Numbered from the stretch's first letter, positions 42,819 to 52,889 are shown. The stretch: DNA of 64,000 nucleotides from Chitinophaga ginsengisoli (GCF_003014595.1 NZ_PYGK01000004.1:372001-436000); one strand, 5' to 3'. The notes: generated from the sequence alone by a model not told the origin. Program-made: numbers and translations.

Positions 42819-45431
42819 ATGACGAACGAACAACAAAGACTACAACAGACCGGATGGAAGAAATGGGGATCTTACGTGAGTGACAGACAATGGGGAACTG
42901 TCAGGGAAGATTATAGCGCCGATGGCAGCGCCTGGGACTATACTACCCACGATATGGCCCGCAGCAGGGCCTGGAGATGGGGGGAGGACGGCATAGCAGG
43001 TATCTCGGACGATAAGCAGTTATTATGCTTCTCCCTGGGCCTGTGGAACGGGAAAGATCCCATCATGAAAGAACGCCTTTTCGGGCTTACCAATGCACAG
43101 GGCAATCATGGAGAGGACGTAAAAGAACTATACTACTACCTCGACGCCACGCCTACGCATTCCTATATGAAAATGCTGTATAAGTACCCGCAGCAGGCAT
43201 TTCCCTATCAATGGCTGATAGACGAGAATGCACGCAGGGGCAAGCATGAAGAGGAATTTGAAATAATAGATACCGGCCTCTTTAATGAGGATAAATACTT
43301 CGACGTATTCGTTGAATATGCCAAAGCCGGCACAGATGATATCCTGATAAAGATCACGGCACATAACAGGGGAAATGAAGCCGCCGACCTGCACCTGGCG
43401 CCTACCGTCTGGTTCCGTAATACCTGGGTATGGGGCCGTCACGATTATAAACCGACCTTGTTGGCCGAAGATGATCGTACCATCCGCCTTCACCATGAAA
43501 AAATAGATGTACAATACCTCTACCAGGAAGGCGATGGCCAGCTGTTGTTTTGTGAAAATGAAACTAACTACCCCCGCCTCTATCATGTAACAGGCAATAC
43601 ATCTTATCCGAAAGACGGTATACACGATCATATTGCCTACGGTTCCAATACTGTCAATCCGGAGAGAAAAGGCACCAAAGCTGCCGTACACTATAAATTG
43701 TCCATACCTGCCAAAGGATCTGCTACGGTACGCCTACGTCTGTCAGACAAACAGGCTGCCAGCCCTTTTGCAGACTTTGACACGCTGTTCCAGACACGTC
43801 TGGCTGAAGCAGATGAATTCTATGCCGATATCCAATCCACCATCAAAGATGAAGACGAAAAGCTGGTACAACGCCAGGCGCTGAGCGGTATGCTGTGGAA
43901 CAAACAATTCTACTCTTATAAGGTGCAGCAATGGCTGGATGGAGATCCTGCAAGTCCGCCGCCGCCCCCCGAAAGGCAAAATGGGCGTAATAAGAACTGG
44001 AAACAGCTGAATAACGATGATATCATTTCCGTACCCGACAAATGGGAATTCCCCTGGTACGCTGCCTGGGACCTGGCCTTCCATTGTGTGACGCTGGCCA
44101 TGGTAGACCCCGACTTCGCCAAGCAGCAGTTAATAATGCTGACCGAGGAATGGTATATGAATGCCTCCGGCGAGTTTCCTGCTTATGAATGGGCTTTTGG
44201 CGATGTCAACCCGCCCGTACATGCCGGTGCCACCTACAGGATCTTTAAACAGGATGCCGCTATTAAAGGCCGCAAAGACTATGAGTTCCTGGAGGCGGTA
44301 TTCCATAAACTGATGATCAACTTCACCTGGTGGGTGAACCGTAAGGATAGCAACGGTAGCAATATTTTCGAAGGTGGTTTCCTGGGGTTGGATAACGTGG
44401 GCGCCTTTGACCGTAGTATGCCCCTTCCAGGCGGCATCAGGCAGGAACAGGCGGATGCTACCAGCTGGATGGCCATTTATGCCCTGAACATGCTGCATAT
44501 TGCGCTTGAACTGGCCAGCTACAATAAAGTATATACAGGCATGGCTACCAAGTTCTTTGAGCACTTCATGTACATCGCTGGCGCCATGGCCAGTATGGGC
44601 GATGTCAAGCATGGCCTGTGGGATGATAAGGACGAATTTTATTACGACCAGATCCGTATGCCGGACAATAAAGTAGAGAGGCTGCGCCTGCGCAGTATGG
44701 TAGGGCTGATACCCCTCTTTGCCGTAGAAGTCATCTCGACGGAAACACTAAAAAACAACCCTGCTTTCGAAAGGAGGATGTCCTGGTTCCTGCGTCACCG
44801 GCCCGATCTGGCACAGCTGGTATCCCGTTGGAGTGAGGAAGGAAAGGAAAATAAACACCTGCTTAGTCTGCTACGTGGTCATCGTATGAAGAAACTACTC
44901 TCCAGGATGCTGGATGAAACAGAATTTCTGAGTCCTTATGGTGTACGTTCCCTTTCCAAAAAGTATGATGAACACAATCCTTTCATATTTTGTCAGGATG
45001 GGGTGGAACTGAGGGTGAAATACCTGCCGGGAGAAAGCGATAGTTATACCTATGGAGGTAACTCCAACTGGCGGGGACCTGTCTGGATGCAGATGAATTT
45101 CCTGATGATAGAAAGCCTGCGGAAGTTCCACTATTTCTATTCTGATGATTTCAGGTTAGAATACCCCAGTCGTAGTGGTAAGTTCTATTCCCTGAAAGAA
45201 GTGGGTACCATGTTGGCCGGCCGTCTGCTGAAGATCTTCCTGAAAGACGAAAATGGCAGAAGGGCCGTGCTCGGCAATAATGAGAAGATGCAGAATGATC
45301 CTCACTTCAGAGATAATATCCTCTTTTTTGAGTATTTTCATGGGGAAACAGGGAAAGGCCTTGGCGCCTCCCATCAGACAGGATGGACTGGCTTAGTAGC
45401 TAACCTGATTAAAATGAAGAATAATCCCTGA
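42819..45431 (+). CDS. MGH1-like glycoside hydrolase (GH63-type)
   Basis: 870 residues from ATG 42819, 2 bp past the DUF3810 stop; an in-frame GTG at 42786 was rejected because it overlaps that gene. The (alpha/alpha)6 glycosidase core is visible after residue 380: [50 protein letters not shown] and [20 protein letters not shown] near the end. An N-terminal beta domain (residues 1-350) precedes it. MGH1-like enzymes act on alpha-glucosides such as mannosylglycerate or related solutes; the substrate here is not known. A long inverted repeat lies downstream. Confidence 0.92.
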   Translation: MTNEQQRLQQTGWKKWGSYVSDRQWGTVREDYSADGSAWDYTTHDMARSRAWRWGEDGIAGISDDKQLLCFSLGLWNGKDPIMKERLFGLTNAQGNHGEDVKELYYYLDATPTHSYMKMLYKYPQQAFPYQWLIDENARRGKHEEEFEIIDTGLFNEDKYFDVFVEYAKAGTDDILIKITAHNRGNEAADLHLAPTVWFRNTWVWGRHDYKPTLLAEDDRTIRLHHEKIDVQYLYQEGDGQLLFCENETNYPRLYHVTGNTSYPKDGIHDHIAYGSNTVNPERKGTKAAVHYKLSIPAKGSATVRLRLSDKQAASPFADFDTLFQTRLAEADEFYADIQSTIKDEDEKLVQRQALSGMLWNKQFYSYKVQQWLDGDPASPPPPPERQNGRNKNWKQLNNDDIISVPDKWEFPWYAAWDLAFHCVTLAMVDPDFAKQQLIMLTEEWYMNASGEFPAYEWAFGDVNPPVHAGATYRIFKQDAAIKGRKDYEFLEAVFHKLMINFTWWVNRKDSNGSNIFEGGFLGLDNVGAFDRSMPLPGGIRQEQADATSWMAIYALNMLHIALELASYNKVYTGMATKFFEHFMYIAGAMASMGDVKHGLWDDKDEFYYDQIRMPDNKVERLRLRSMVGLIPLFAVEVISTETLKNNPAFERRMSWFLRHRPDLAQLVSRWSEEGKENKHLLSLLRGHRMKKLLSRMLDETEFLSPYGVRSLSKKYDEHNPFIFCQDGVELRVKYLPGESDSYTYGGNSNWRGPVWMQMNFLMIESLRKFHYFYSDDFRLEYPSRSGKFYSLKEVGTMLAGRLLKIFLKDENGRRAVLGNNEKMQNDPHFRDNILFFEYFHGETGKGLGASHQTGWTGLVANLIKMKNNP

Positions 45432-45478
45432 TGTAAAGCGCATTAAATCCCGTACAATCTTCGATGTAATAAGGTACA

Positions 45479-45566
45479 AACAATGTTTCTCGTATGTTCA
45501 TCCTACGTTCATCCTACGTCTTTGAACGTAGGATGAACGTAGGATGAACATACGAGAAACATTGTT
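45479..45566. terminator. Very long perfect inverted repeat, presumed bidirectional terminator
   Basis: 41-bp perfect arms (45479-45519 and 45526-45566) with a 6-base centre. Each arm contains a direct repeat of GTTCATCCTAC. Further inverted repeats surround it: 45447-45456 with 45578-45587 (ATCCCGTACA) and 45472-45478 with 45600-45606 (AGGTACA). It lies between convergent genes, so it can terminate both, but the length is well beyond an ordinary terminator. Confidence 0.85.
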
Positions 45567-45616
45567 AAGACGGCGCTTGTACGGGATCAGAACGGCGATT
45601 GTACCTGATCAAAGTG

Positions 45617-46564
45617 CTAGTTCAGCAACAGCACATTCACACTGCGCTGCAATATATTAAAGGCTATTTCCGCCATTAAGTTCTCCTTATCCAGGGTAGG
45701 GTTTACCTCTGTGATCTCAAAGCAGCAGATCTTGCGATGCTGCATGAATTTGGAGATCAGGTCTTCCACTTCACGCTCCCTTAACCCGTTTGTAACCGGG
45801 GTACCGGTACCTTTGGAGATGGATGCATCCAGGCTATCCACATCAAAAGAAACATAAATGTATTCACAGTCGCTCAGGTAACGGAATACCGAACGGGCGA
45901 TCTGCTCCGGTCCTTTACGGCGTACCTCGTTGGTAGAGATCACCTTCATGCCATAGGTCTTGATCAGGTGTTCCTCTTCCTTTTCATAATCCCGCAGAGA
46001 AATGAATACGATATCCTCCGGCAATATCTTTGGCGAAATACCCCCGATATTTTTCAGCGCTTCCCATGTTTTGATAGTATTATCATCCAGGTCATGCACC
46101 TTACATTCCAGGTTATCTTCCCCGATAGAAATGGCTACCGGCATGCCATGCATATTACCGGAAGGAGTTGTGTAGGGCGTATGCAGATCGGCATGTGCAT
46201 CGATCCAGATGGCGCCGAGTTTGGCTTTTGGATGGGCCATTTTTAAGCCGGCAATGGTAGCTCCTGCAGTACTATGGTCGCCGGAGAGAATGACCGGGAA
46301 CCAGTTCGTTTTCACGGTTTCGCAGACACTTTTACTGATCCTTTCGTATAGTGTCAGCGTTCCTTTGATTCGTTTGGCATAGGGTGATTCTATGGGTTCA
46401 AAAAGCAGCTTATTTTCTGTTTCTATAGCCTCTGTAGGGAAATGCACGAAAAAGTTGCTCATAAAGTCCAGAGCAGCTATTTTAATAGCTTCCACTCCAA
46501 GGCTGGCCCCGCGTGTGCCAGCTCCAATTTCCGACTTGACCTCAATGATCTTGATATTCTTCAT
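45617..46564 (-). CDS. Arginase/formiminoglutamase family hydrolase
   Basis: 315 residues. The ureohydrolase metal ligands are all present: His97 in SGDHSTAG, Asp122, His124, Asp126 in DAHADLHT, and Asp241 and Asp243 in SFDVDSLD. The enzyme family hydrolyses arginine, agmatine or formiminoglutamate with two manganese ions. GNMHGMPVAISIG is the arginase-like flanking sequence and favours arginase, but subtype is not proven. It is a single gene. Confidence 0.92.
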   Translation of the reverse strand: MKNIKIIEVKSEIGAGTRGASLGVEAIKIAALDFMSNFFVHFPTEAIETENKLLFEPIESPYAKRIKGTLTLYERISKSVCETVKTNWFPVILSGDHSTAGATIAGLKMAHPKAKLGAIWIDAHADLHTPYTTPSGNMHGMPVAISIGEDNLECKVHDLDDNTIKTWEALKNIGGISPKILPEDIVFISLRDYEKEEEHLIKTYGMKVISTNEVRRKGPEQIARSVFRYLSDCEYIYVSFDVDSLDASISKGTGTPVTNGLREREVEDLISKFMQHRKICCFEITEVNPTLDKENLMAEIAFNILQRSVNVLLLN

Positions 46565-46816
46565 AAAAGAAAGTTATCCTGCTACAAGCTACAGGATTTT
46601 AACAGAACCGTTTTCATCCCTTACTATTGAGGCGTATATCCACTTGCCATAAACGATAAAACAATTGCAATAAGGACGCTGTATCTTCAAATATTCTTTA
46701 ATGTTTTGATGGGAATGATGGATAACAATGAATTTTAAGGAAGGTATTTTTTTACATGGGTATTAAAAAATAGATTTGGTTACAGTTATGTACCAAAACA
46801 AGTAAAAAAAGATTCC

Positions 46817-47956
46817 ATGGATTTTCAACTCACTGAAGAACACCTCATGATACAGAAAGCGGCACGCGATTTTGCCGTGAATGAACTACTCCCCGGCGTA
46901 ATAGAACGTGACGAAAAGCAAAAATATCCTGCAGAACAGATCAAAAAACTGGGAGAGCTGGGCTTCCTCGGCATGATGGTGGACCCGAAATATGGAGGCG
47001 CCGGACTGGATACCGTATCCTATGTACTGGCCATGGAGGAGATCTCCAAAATAGATGCCTCCACTTCGGTATGTATGAGTGTGAATAACTCCCTGGTTTG
47101 CTGGGGATTGGAAACTTACGGTACGGAAGAACAAAAACAGCAATACCTGGTGCCCCTGGCCAAAGGAGAGATCACAGGAGCCTTCCTGTTAAGCGAACCG
47201 GAAGCCGGTTCCGATGCGACCTCCCAGCGAACCACGGCAGAAGATAAAGGCGACCATTACCTGGTGAACGGTACCAAAAACTGGATCACTAATGGTAACA
47301 GCGCCAGTGTGTATCTGTTGATCGCACAAACCCATCCCGGGCTGGGTAGTAAGGGTATCAACGTCCTGATCGTCGAAAAGAACTCACCCGGTGTAACAAT
47401 AGGAGCGAAGGAAAATAAGATGGGCATCCGCGGTAGCGATACCCATAGCATCATGTTCCAGGATGTAAAAGTACCGAAGCAGAACAGGATAGGGGAGGAT
47501 GGCTTCGGATTCAAATTCGCCATGAAAACACTGGCCGGAGGACGTATCGGTATTGCCTCACAGGCGCTGGGCATCGCCAGCGGTGCGTATGAACTGGCGG
47601 TTAAATACGCCAAAGAAAGAAAAGCCTTCGGAAAAGAGATCAGTCAACACCAGGCCATCCAGTTCAAACTGGCAGATATGGCTACCCGTATAGAGGCATC
47701 CCGGTTATTATGCCTCAAAGCTGCCAGGGAAAAAGACCTGCACATGGACTATACCCTCAGCGGTTCAATGGCGAAGGTATTCGCCTCCGAAACCGCAATG
47801 TGGGTAACTACAGAGGCCGTACAGGTACATGGTGGTTACGGATATGTAAAAGAATACCATGTAGAACGCCTGATGCGCGATGCCAAAATAACCCAGATCT
47901 ATGAAGGGACAAGCGAAGTGCAGCGTATCGTGATAGGGCGATCCATATTGAGCTGA
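46817..47956 (+). CDS. Acyl-CoA dehydrogenase
   Basis: 379 residues, the usual length. It performs the first, FAD-dependent step of beta-oxidation. Visible parts: N-terminal helical domain (LTEEHLMIQKAARDFA), the middle beta domain (LLSEPEAGSDATSQRT, NGTKNWITNG) and C-terminal helices with the active-site base Glu363 in IYEGTSEVQRIVIGR. The base at that place suits short- or medium-chain substrates. The upstream 252 bp up to the arginase gene holds no gene; I see no clear promoter box there. Confidence 0.96.
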   Translation: MDFQLTEEHLMIQKAARDFAVNELLPGVIERDEKQKYPAEQIKKLGELGFLGMMVDPKYGGAGLDTVSYVLAMEEISKIDASTSVCMSVNNSLVCWGLETYGTEEQKQQYLVPLAKGEITGAFLLSEPEAGSDATSQRTTAEDKGDHYLVNGTKNWITNGNSASVYLLIAQTHPGLGSKGINVLIVEKNSPGVTIGAKENKMGIRGSDTHSIMFQDVKVPKQNRIGEDGFGFKFAMKTLAGGRIGIASQALGIASGAYELAVKYAKERKAFGKEISQHQAIQFKLADMATRIEASRLLCLKAAREKDLHMDYTLSGSMAKVFASETAMWVTTEAVQVHGGYGYVKEYHVERLMRDAKITQIYEGTSEVQRIVIGRSILS

Positions 47957-48050
47957 TAACGCCATTATATGATCGTAAAAAAAGCCTGTAACCATAGCGG
48001 ATGCATCAGCTTCCGCTATGGCCCAGGTTGCGGTGGTGGGGATTAATTCC

Positions 48051-48058
48051 TATTTTTG
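48051..48058 (+). promoter_or_regulatory. Candidate -7 box of yggS, apparently leaderless
   Basis: TATTTTTG matches TAnnTTTG and ends 5 bases before the chosen ATG, the same spacing as for mazG. TTG at 48028-48030 lies 20 bp upstream and could be the -33 box. Confidence 0.5.
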
Positions 48059-48062
48059 CAGG

Positions 48063-48740
48063 ATGTCAGTGAATTTACCAGCTTATCAGCAAATCAACGA
48101 ACAACTGAAACCCTATCATGCAAAACTGGTAGCTGTTTCCAAAATTAAACCACCCGCAGATATTCAGGCATTGTATGATGCCGGGCAACGCATTTTCGGT
48201 GAGAACTATGTACAGGAACTACAGGAAAAACAACCGATCCTTCCTGCAGACATACAGTGGCATTTTATCGGACATCTGCAATCTAATAAAGTAAAATATA
48301 TCGCCCCGTTTGTATCGATGATACACGCAGTAGATAGCTTCAAACTACTCGAAGAGATCAATAAACACGCTGCTAAAAATAACCGCACTATTCATTGCCT
48401 GTTGCAGGTACATATCGCTACAGAAGAAACCAAATTCGGATTGAATGAAGAAGAGCTGGAACAACTGCTGGAAATGTATAAACAGCAGGAATCCCGCCTT
48501 ACGAATATTCGTATTGCCGGTTTAATGGGGATGGCCAGCAACACCGAAAATATGGAACAGGTAAGGAATGAATTCCGCCAGCTGGATACCCTCAGACAAC
48601 GTTTTAAATCCCGCTTTTTCCCTGATCAGGATGCCTTGACTGAATTATCAACAGGCATGAGTGGCGACTATACCATTGCGCTGGAGGAAGGCAGTACTAT
48701 GGTACGCATTGGTAGCATGTTGTTTGGCGCGCGTTACTAA
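48063..48740 (+). CDS. YggS family PLP-binding protein
   Basis: 225 residues. It binds pyridoxal phosphate and controls the free PLP pool. The PLP lysine Lys27 is in VAVSKIKP, followed by GQRIFGENYVQEL and QWHFIGHLQSNKVKYI, and STGMSGDYTIALEEGSTMVR near the end. The ATG at 48063 is preferred; an ATG at 48018 would add 15 residues that overlap the promoter box. It ends 15 bp from the end of the convergent sigma factor gene. Confidence 0.95.
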   Translation: MSVNLPAYQQINEQLKPYHAKLVAVSKIKPPADIQALYDAGQRIFGENYVQELQEKQPILPADIQWHFIGHLQSNKVKYIAPFVSMIHAVDSFKLLEEINKHAAKNNRTIHCLLQVHIATEETKFGLNEEELEQLLEMYKQQESRLTNIRIAGLMGMASNTENMEQVRNEFRQLDTLRQRFKSRFFPDQDALTELSTGMSGDYTIALEEGSTMVRIGSMLFGARY

Positions 48741-48755
48741 AAATGATCTCCTTCA

Positions 48756-49601
48756 TCATCTACCCATATTCTTTAACTTATCAGGATCAAGTACGGTAGA
48801 GATCCGCAGTATTTTATGATCCTCGGGAGAAATAGAAAATACCTGGCAACCAAACAGCTTTTCGCCCCGGAAGAACAGCAATGCCGGCTCGTGATTGATC
48901 ACGGTGAATTCAAAAGTGAAATCCTGCTGATATTTATTGAATACAAAGACCAGCAGCTGGGATACATCGTGTAAACCGGTACAGAACTTCTTCGCTACAT
49001 TAACCTTACCACCGCCATCTGCATAGAACACAATATCCTGCGACAACATGTTCTCCAGCCTTTGCACATCCCCCTTGCGGAGGGCATGCAGGTATTGATC
49101 CAATAAGGCCGCAGAAACTGTTTTGTTGCCGAGAGGAGCTCCCTGTTTATGTTCATCCAGTTTTCCCTTTGCACGGCTGAGCAGTTTCCGGGATTGTTCA
49201 ACGGTACCTGAGAGGACTTCGGCTATCTCTTCATGAGAATAACCGAAGCCTTCTTTCAGTATAAATACAGCCCTTTCCTTAGGGTTGAGTGCTTCCATCA
49301 ATATAAGCATTGTATATGAGCCAATATCCTGCAGGTGAAGCGCTTTATCCGCTTCCTCTCCTGTTGCTACAGGTTCGGGTAACCAGACCTCTTCATAGTT
49401 GACCGTCTTACGCTTATTTTTAGCATTGATCGACTGGTTAATAACACTGCGTACGAGGTAGGCTTTCTCATTCTCTATCCCTTCTCTTTGAGTGGAAATA
49501 TAATTGGACAGCACATCCTGTATCGTATCCTTTGCATCTTCTACAGAACCAAGGATGTTATAGGCGTATGGAAACAATGTACGTTGATAATCTTGCAGCA
49601 T
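48756..49601 (-). CDS. ECF41-type RNA polymerase sigma factor with C-terminal SnoaL-like domain
   Basis: About 281 residues. Sigma-2 (YQRTLFPYAYNILGSVEDAKDTI) and sigma-4 (LNPKERAVFILKEGFGYSHE then EEIAEVLSGTVEQSRKLLSRAKGKL) are followed by a SnoaL-like domain (residues about 165-280, ALLDQYLHALRKGDVQRLEN). This extension and the neighbouring carboxymuconolactone decarboxylase gene are the signature of ECF41, in which the extension controls the sigma. Instead of an anti-sigma factor, the extension regulates activity. I start at ATG 49601 (MLQDYQRTLF). A longer start at 49727 would overlap the partner gene. Confidence 0.93.
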   Translation of the reverse strand: MLQDYQRTLFPYAYNILGSVEDAKDTIQDVLSNYISTQREGIENEKAYLVRSVINQSINAKNKRKTVNYEEVWLPEPVATGEEADKALHLQDIGSYTMLILMEALNPKERAVFILKEGFGYSHEEIAEVLSGTVEQSRKLLSRAKGKLDEHKQGAPLGNKTVSAALLDQYLHALRKGDVQRLENMLSQDIVFYADGGGKVNVAKKFCTGLHDVSQLLVFVFNKYQQDFTFEFTVINHEPALLFFRGEKLFGCQVFSISPEDHKILRISTVLDPDKLKNMGR

Positions 49602-49644
49602 ATATCTTATTGAGTGATCAGTGCTAAAAATAAGAATAGTTTTT

Positions 49645-50106
49645 TTAAGCGTGTTGGGCAACCTGGTAATGACCTGGTACAGTTCTGAAGGTTTTATTAA
49701 GCCTGTTCCATACATTGACAGTGCCAACAGCCAGGGTCAGCGTAGCTATTTGAGCAGTGGTGAAGTGTTCTTCCAGTGCTGCATAAATATCATCACTGAT
49801 ATCCTGCTGATTGGCATTGGTGAGTGCTTCTGTGAAGGCCAGCGCAGCGCGTTCCTTCTCATCAAAATAAGGTGTTTCTCTCCATGCGATCACACCATGC
49901 AGCCGCTCATGTGTTTCTCCATGATGAATAGCCTCTTTGGAGTGCATATCAAGGCACATAGCACATCCATTGATCTGTGATGCACGGTAGTACAGCAGGT
50001 CGAGCAGTTTCTGATCGATGTCGCTATTTTGCAGATACATACCGGTTTTAAATAGTCCGGCAAATAAGTCTTTAGGCAGTTCCTGGAATGAAATTCTCTG
50101 TGTCAT
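49645..50106 (-). CDS. Carboxymuconolactone decarboxylase family protein (AhpD-like)
   Basis: 153 residues. The AhpD-like catalytic motif is intact: Cys48-x-x-Cys51-x-x-x-His55 in CAMCLDMHSKEA. Such proteins act as small peroxidases or thiol reductases. It lies 43 bp upstream of the ECF41 sigma gene on the same strand, the conserved pairing for that sigma group. The sigma factor is likely to drive this gene's own promoter, though I could not identify the box. Confidence 0.94.
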   Translation of the reverse strand: MTQRISFQELPKDLFAGLFKTGMYLQNSDIDQKLLDLLYYRASQINGCAMCLDMHSKEAIHHGETHERLHGVIAWRETPYFDEKERAALAFTEALTNANQQDISDDIYAALEEHFTTAQIATLTLAVGTVNVWNRLNKTFRTVPGHYQVAQHA

Positions 50107-50191
50107 ATTCGTAGTTTTTAAAGTTAATTGAATCGCTTACGGTAATATGACAGGACAGGAAATAAAAACGTGACAGGATTTTAAAAAAAAA

Positions 50192-51037
50192 TTATTGAGC
50201 AGCCAGGAAGGCCAGTATTTTTGCCAGTACCTGCGGGTCCCTGATGATACGGTAATGCCCTTCTCCCTGGATCTTAAATTCCTCTACCTCAGGATGTTGT
50301 GCTAAGAAATGTTTGGAACGTTCGGGAGGAATGACCTCATCATTCTCATCATAAATAAATAGTATGTGGTCTACCTTTATCGACTTGAAGTGTTTATGCA
50401 TATCCATTTCCATCAGGTCATCTTTTAATGTGTCCTGCACGATGCCAGGTACCGCTTTTCGTACCTTATCATTAAGGCCCAGCATATTATAAGCGTCGTC
50501 AAAAATAACAGGCGCTGAAACAGAGGGCGTCATAATGATCAGTTTCGGGATGTGTACCTGTTCCCTTGCGAGGGTAAGGCTAGCGGCCAGTCCACCGAAG
50601 GAGTGCCCGATAATGGCATAAAGGTCCTTATAGGTATCCAGAAAGGCAGTAACCACATGCATCCACTGAATAAGGTTACTGTTTTTACCTTCTGTAAATC
50701 CATGGGCCGGCTGGTCAAAGGAAATAACCTGGTAATGATGCTCCACCAGTGTTTTGATCAGATGACTGAAGTCAAGCGCGCTACCTCCCCAGCCATGTAA
50801 TAACAGGACCTTCTTGTCACCGGTACCCCATGTATAGGTCTTCACTTTTATCTGCTGTTTACTGAAGGCATAGGCTGTCAGCGGCGTATCTGTCTCTATA
50901 GCAGATTCCTTAAGTGTCAGATGATGCTGGCGAAAGGATCTTTTGGGAGGTTTGCTGAAAAAATGAAGGAATGTTTTTGCCGCAATCCTTGGAGATATAC
51001 TGCCAATAATTGAAAAGGCTAACTTATATTTTTTCAT
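50192..51037 (-). CDS. Alpha/beta hydrolase
   Basis: 281 residues of the alpha/beta hydrolase fold. The nucleophile is Ser146 in GHSFGG; LLLHGWGGSALDFSHLI supplies the oxyanion region. The acid is in IYDENDEVIPPERS and the His in GEGHYRI near the end. The N-terminal 20 residues are basic and hydrophobic (KKYKLAFSIIGSISPRIAAK) and might anchor it to the membrane. The substrate is unknown. It may be transcribed with the carboxymuconolactone decarboxylase gene 85 bp downstream. Confidence 0.93.
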   Translation of the reverse strand: MKKYKLAFSIIGSISPRIAAKTFLHFFSKPPKRSFRQHHLTLKESAIETDTPLTAYAFSKQQIKVKTYTWGTGDKKVLLLHGWGGSALDFSHLIKTLVEHHYQVISFDQPAHGFTEGKNSNLIQWMHVVTAFLDTYKDLYAIIGHSFGGLAASLTLAREQVHIPKLIIMTPSVSAPVIFDDAYNMLGLNDKVRKAVPGIVQDTLKDDLMEMDMHKHFKSIKVDHILFIYDENDEVIPPERSKHFLAQHPEVEEFKIQGEGHYRIIRDPQVLAKILAFLAAQ

Positions 51038-51174
51038 GACGTTGCTTTAACCGCTTGATAACGATGATGATTCATGTAGCGCGTGCTACCAAAGGTAAGT
51101 GCTATATAGTGATAGTTTGTAATGCTGAATAAGTTTTTTACTTTAGGAATATCTTTAACAGGAAGCAAGGAAGG

Positions 51175-51534
51175 ATGATACATTTAAATCTGGTAGTGAT
51201 CCGGACCGACAGACAGGAAGAGCAGGTAAGATTTTACAGTACTTTAGGGATCACATTCACACACCACCGCCATGGAAATGGCCCATACCACTATTCAGGC
51301 GATTTGAACGGCTTAACTTTCGAAATTTACCCTTTACCTAAAGATGCAACAGCCGCCGATACAACCACCCGCCTCGGTTTTACCGTGGAAAATCTGCACG
51401 AGACCCTGAAGACCCTGGAAGAACTGGGTGTCGAAACTGTACAAGCGCCCGCCAGTACAGAGTGGGGATATGTAGCAGTGGTGAAAGATGCCGACGGCCG
51501 GAAGGTCGAACTGGTAGAAAATTTGATAAAGTAA
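51175..51534 (+). CDS. VOC/glyoxalase family protein
   Basis: 119 residues, a single vicinal-oxygen-chelate domain: LNLVVIRTDRQEEQVRFYST, FTHHRHGNGPYHYSGDL, and VVKDADGRKVELVE at the end. His/Glu positions for a metal are present (HRHG, then VELVE). A VOC domain usually works as a dimer in antibiotic resistance, isomerisation or dioxygenase chemistry; the specific job is not readable. It stands alone. Confidence 0.9.
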   Translation: MIHLNLVVIRTDRQEEQVRFYSTLGITFTHHRHGNGPYHYSGDLNGLTFEIYPLPKDATAADTTTRLGFTVENLHETLKTLEELGVETVQAPASTEWGYVAVVKDADGRKVELVENLIK

Positions 51535-51554
51535 TAGAAAGTGGATTCTTTTAC

Positions 51555-51562
51555 TATCTTTG
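51555..51562 (+). promoter_or_regulatory. Candidate -7 box of the TlpA-type gene
   Basis: TATCTTTG, a TAnnTTTG match, lies 63 bp before the redoxin gene. The only upstream TTTG is 29 bp away, so the -33 box is doubtful. Confidence 0.4.
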
Positions 51563-51625
51563 CTATACTCTACAAATATGGTAGAGTAAATAGCGTAAAC
51601 AGATCAGACAGACGTAAACAGTATT

Positions 51626-52864
51626 ATGAACAGACTTTGGCTTTTATTATGCCTTCCGGCATTTATATTTGGAACACAACTTGAAAAATGGGACCTGGAA
51701 CCCGGTGTATGGCAAGCCAGCCTGCACAGAAAAGACGGGGCAAACATTGTTTTTAACTTCGAAGTAAAAGACAGCGCCCGCCAGAAACTGGTATATGTAC
51801 TAAATGCCAACGACCGTATGCTGGTGGATGACGTAAAGATCCAGGGAGACTCTATTTTCATTAAAATGCCTTTCTTCGACTCTGAATTCAGGGCCGCGTT
51901 TACCAAAGAAGGCGGTATCCAGGGCAATTGGATCCGTCACCTGGCAGACAGGGACGTAAGTATTCCTTTTACAGCTGCACACAATGTGAGACAGCGCTTT
52001 GTACAGCATGAGGCGGCAAAAGGGAACGTGAGCGGACGCTGGTCCACCTGGTTCACCACACCCGGTAAAAATGACTCTTCCTATGCAGTAGGCGAGTTCA
52101 AACAGCAGGGGAATATTGTACATGGTACTTTCCTGACACCTACCGGCGACTATCGCTTCCTCGAAGGTATTGTAGATGGTGATACACTGAAACTCTCCAC
52201 CTTTGATGGATCTCATGCGTACTATTTCACCGCGCTGGTAAAAAACAATACCCTGGAAAACGGGATCTTTTATGCCGGTATCGGCGATGGCAAAGAACAG
52301 TGGACAGCCGTAAAAGATGACAAGGCAGCTTTGCCTGATGAGAAAGCGCTCGCTTCTGTAAAACCCGGTAATAGCCAGCTGGATTTTACATTCCCTGATA
52401 TCAACGGAAAGAAAGTAAGCATTAAGGATAAACGTTTTCAGAACAAAGTAGTAGTGATCACCATCATGGGGTCCTGGTGTCCGAACTGTATGGATGAAAC
52501 AGGGTTCCTGTCAGAGTGGTACAAGGCTAACAAAGCGCGTGGAGTAGAAGTGATAGGACTGTCATATGAACGTACCACCGACTTTGCAAAATCACAGAAA
52601 AGCCTCCAGGGTTTCCTGAAACGCTTTGATGTGCGTTATCCGGTACTGATCACAGGCGTTACTACCAGCGATCCTGAAAGAACAGAAAAAACTTTACCAC
52701 AGATAACGAAGATTAAAGGCTTCCCAACCACTATCTTTGTAGATAAAAAAGGAAACGTGCGGGAAGTACATACCGGATTTTCCGGTCCTGGTACAGGAGA
52801 GCATTTTGAAACCTTCAAGAAGGAGTTTAATGACCTGGTTGACGGTTTGCTTACAGAGAAATAG
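51626..52864 (+). CDS. TlpA-type thioredoxin with N-terminal beta domain
   Basis: 412 residues with a signal peptide (MNRLWLLLCLPAFIFG). Residues 20-245 are a beta domain with lipocalin-like strands (VWQASLHRKDGANIVFNFEV). Residues about 250-410 are a thioredoxin fold with the redox Cys285-x-x-Cys288 in GSWCPNCMDE, then the cis-Pro region near KGFPTTIFVDKKG. It probably reduces or oxidises periplasmic proteins or peroxides. The fusion of a beta domain to TlpA is common in Bacteroidota. It is a single gene with its own terminator. Confidence 0.94.
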   Translation: MNRLWLLLCLPAFIFGTQLEKWDLEPGVWQASLHRKDGANIVFNFEVKDSARQKLVYVLNANDRMLVDDVKIQGDSIFIKMPFFDSEFRAAFTKEGGIQGNWIRHLADRDVSIPFTAAHNVRQRFVQHEAAKGNVSGRWSTWFTTPGKNDSSYAVGEFKQQGNIVHGTFLTPTGDYRFLEGIVDGDTLKLSTFDGSHAYYFTALVKNNTLENGIFYAGIGDGKEQWTAVKDDKAALPDEKALASVKPGNSQLDFTFPDINGKKVSIKDKRFQNKVVVITIMGSWCPNCMDETGFLSEWYKANKARGVEVIGLSYERTTDFAKSQKSLQGFLKRFDVRYPVLITGVTTSDPERTEKTLPQITKIKGFPTTIFVDKKGNVREVHTGFSGPGTGEHFETFKKEFNDLVDGLLTEK

Positions 52865-52889
52865 TATATACTAACTAACCCAATACATT

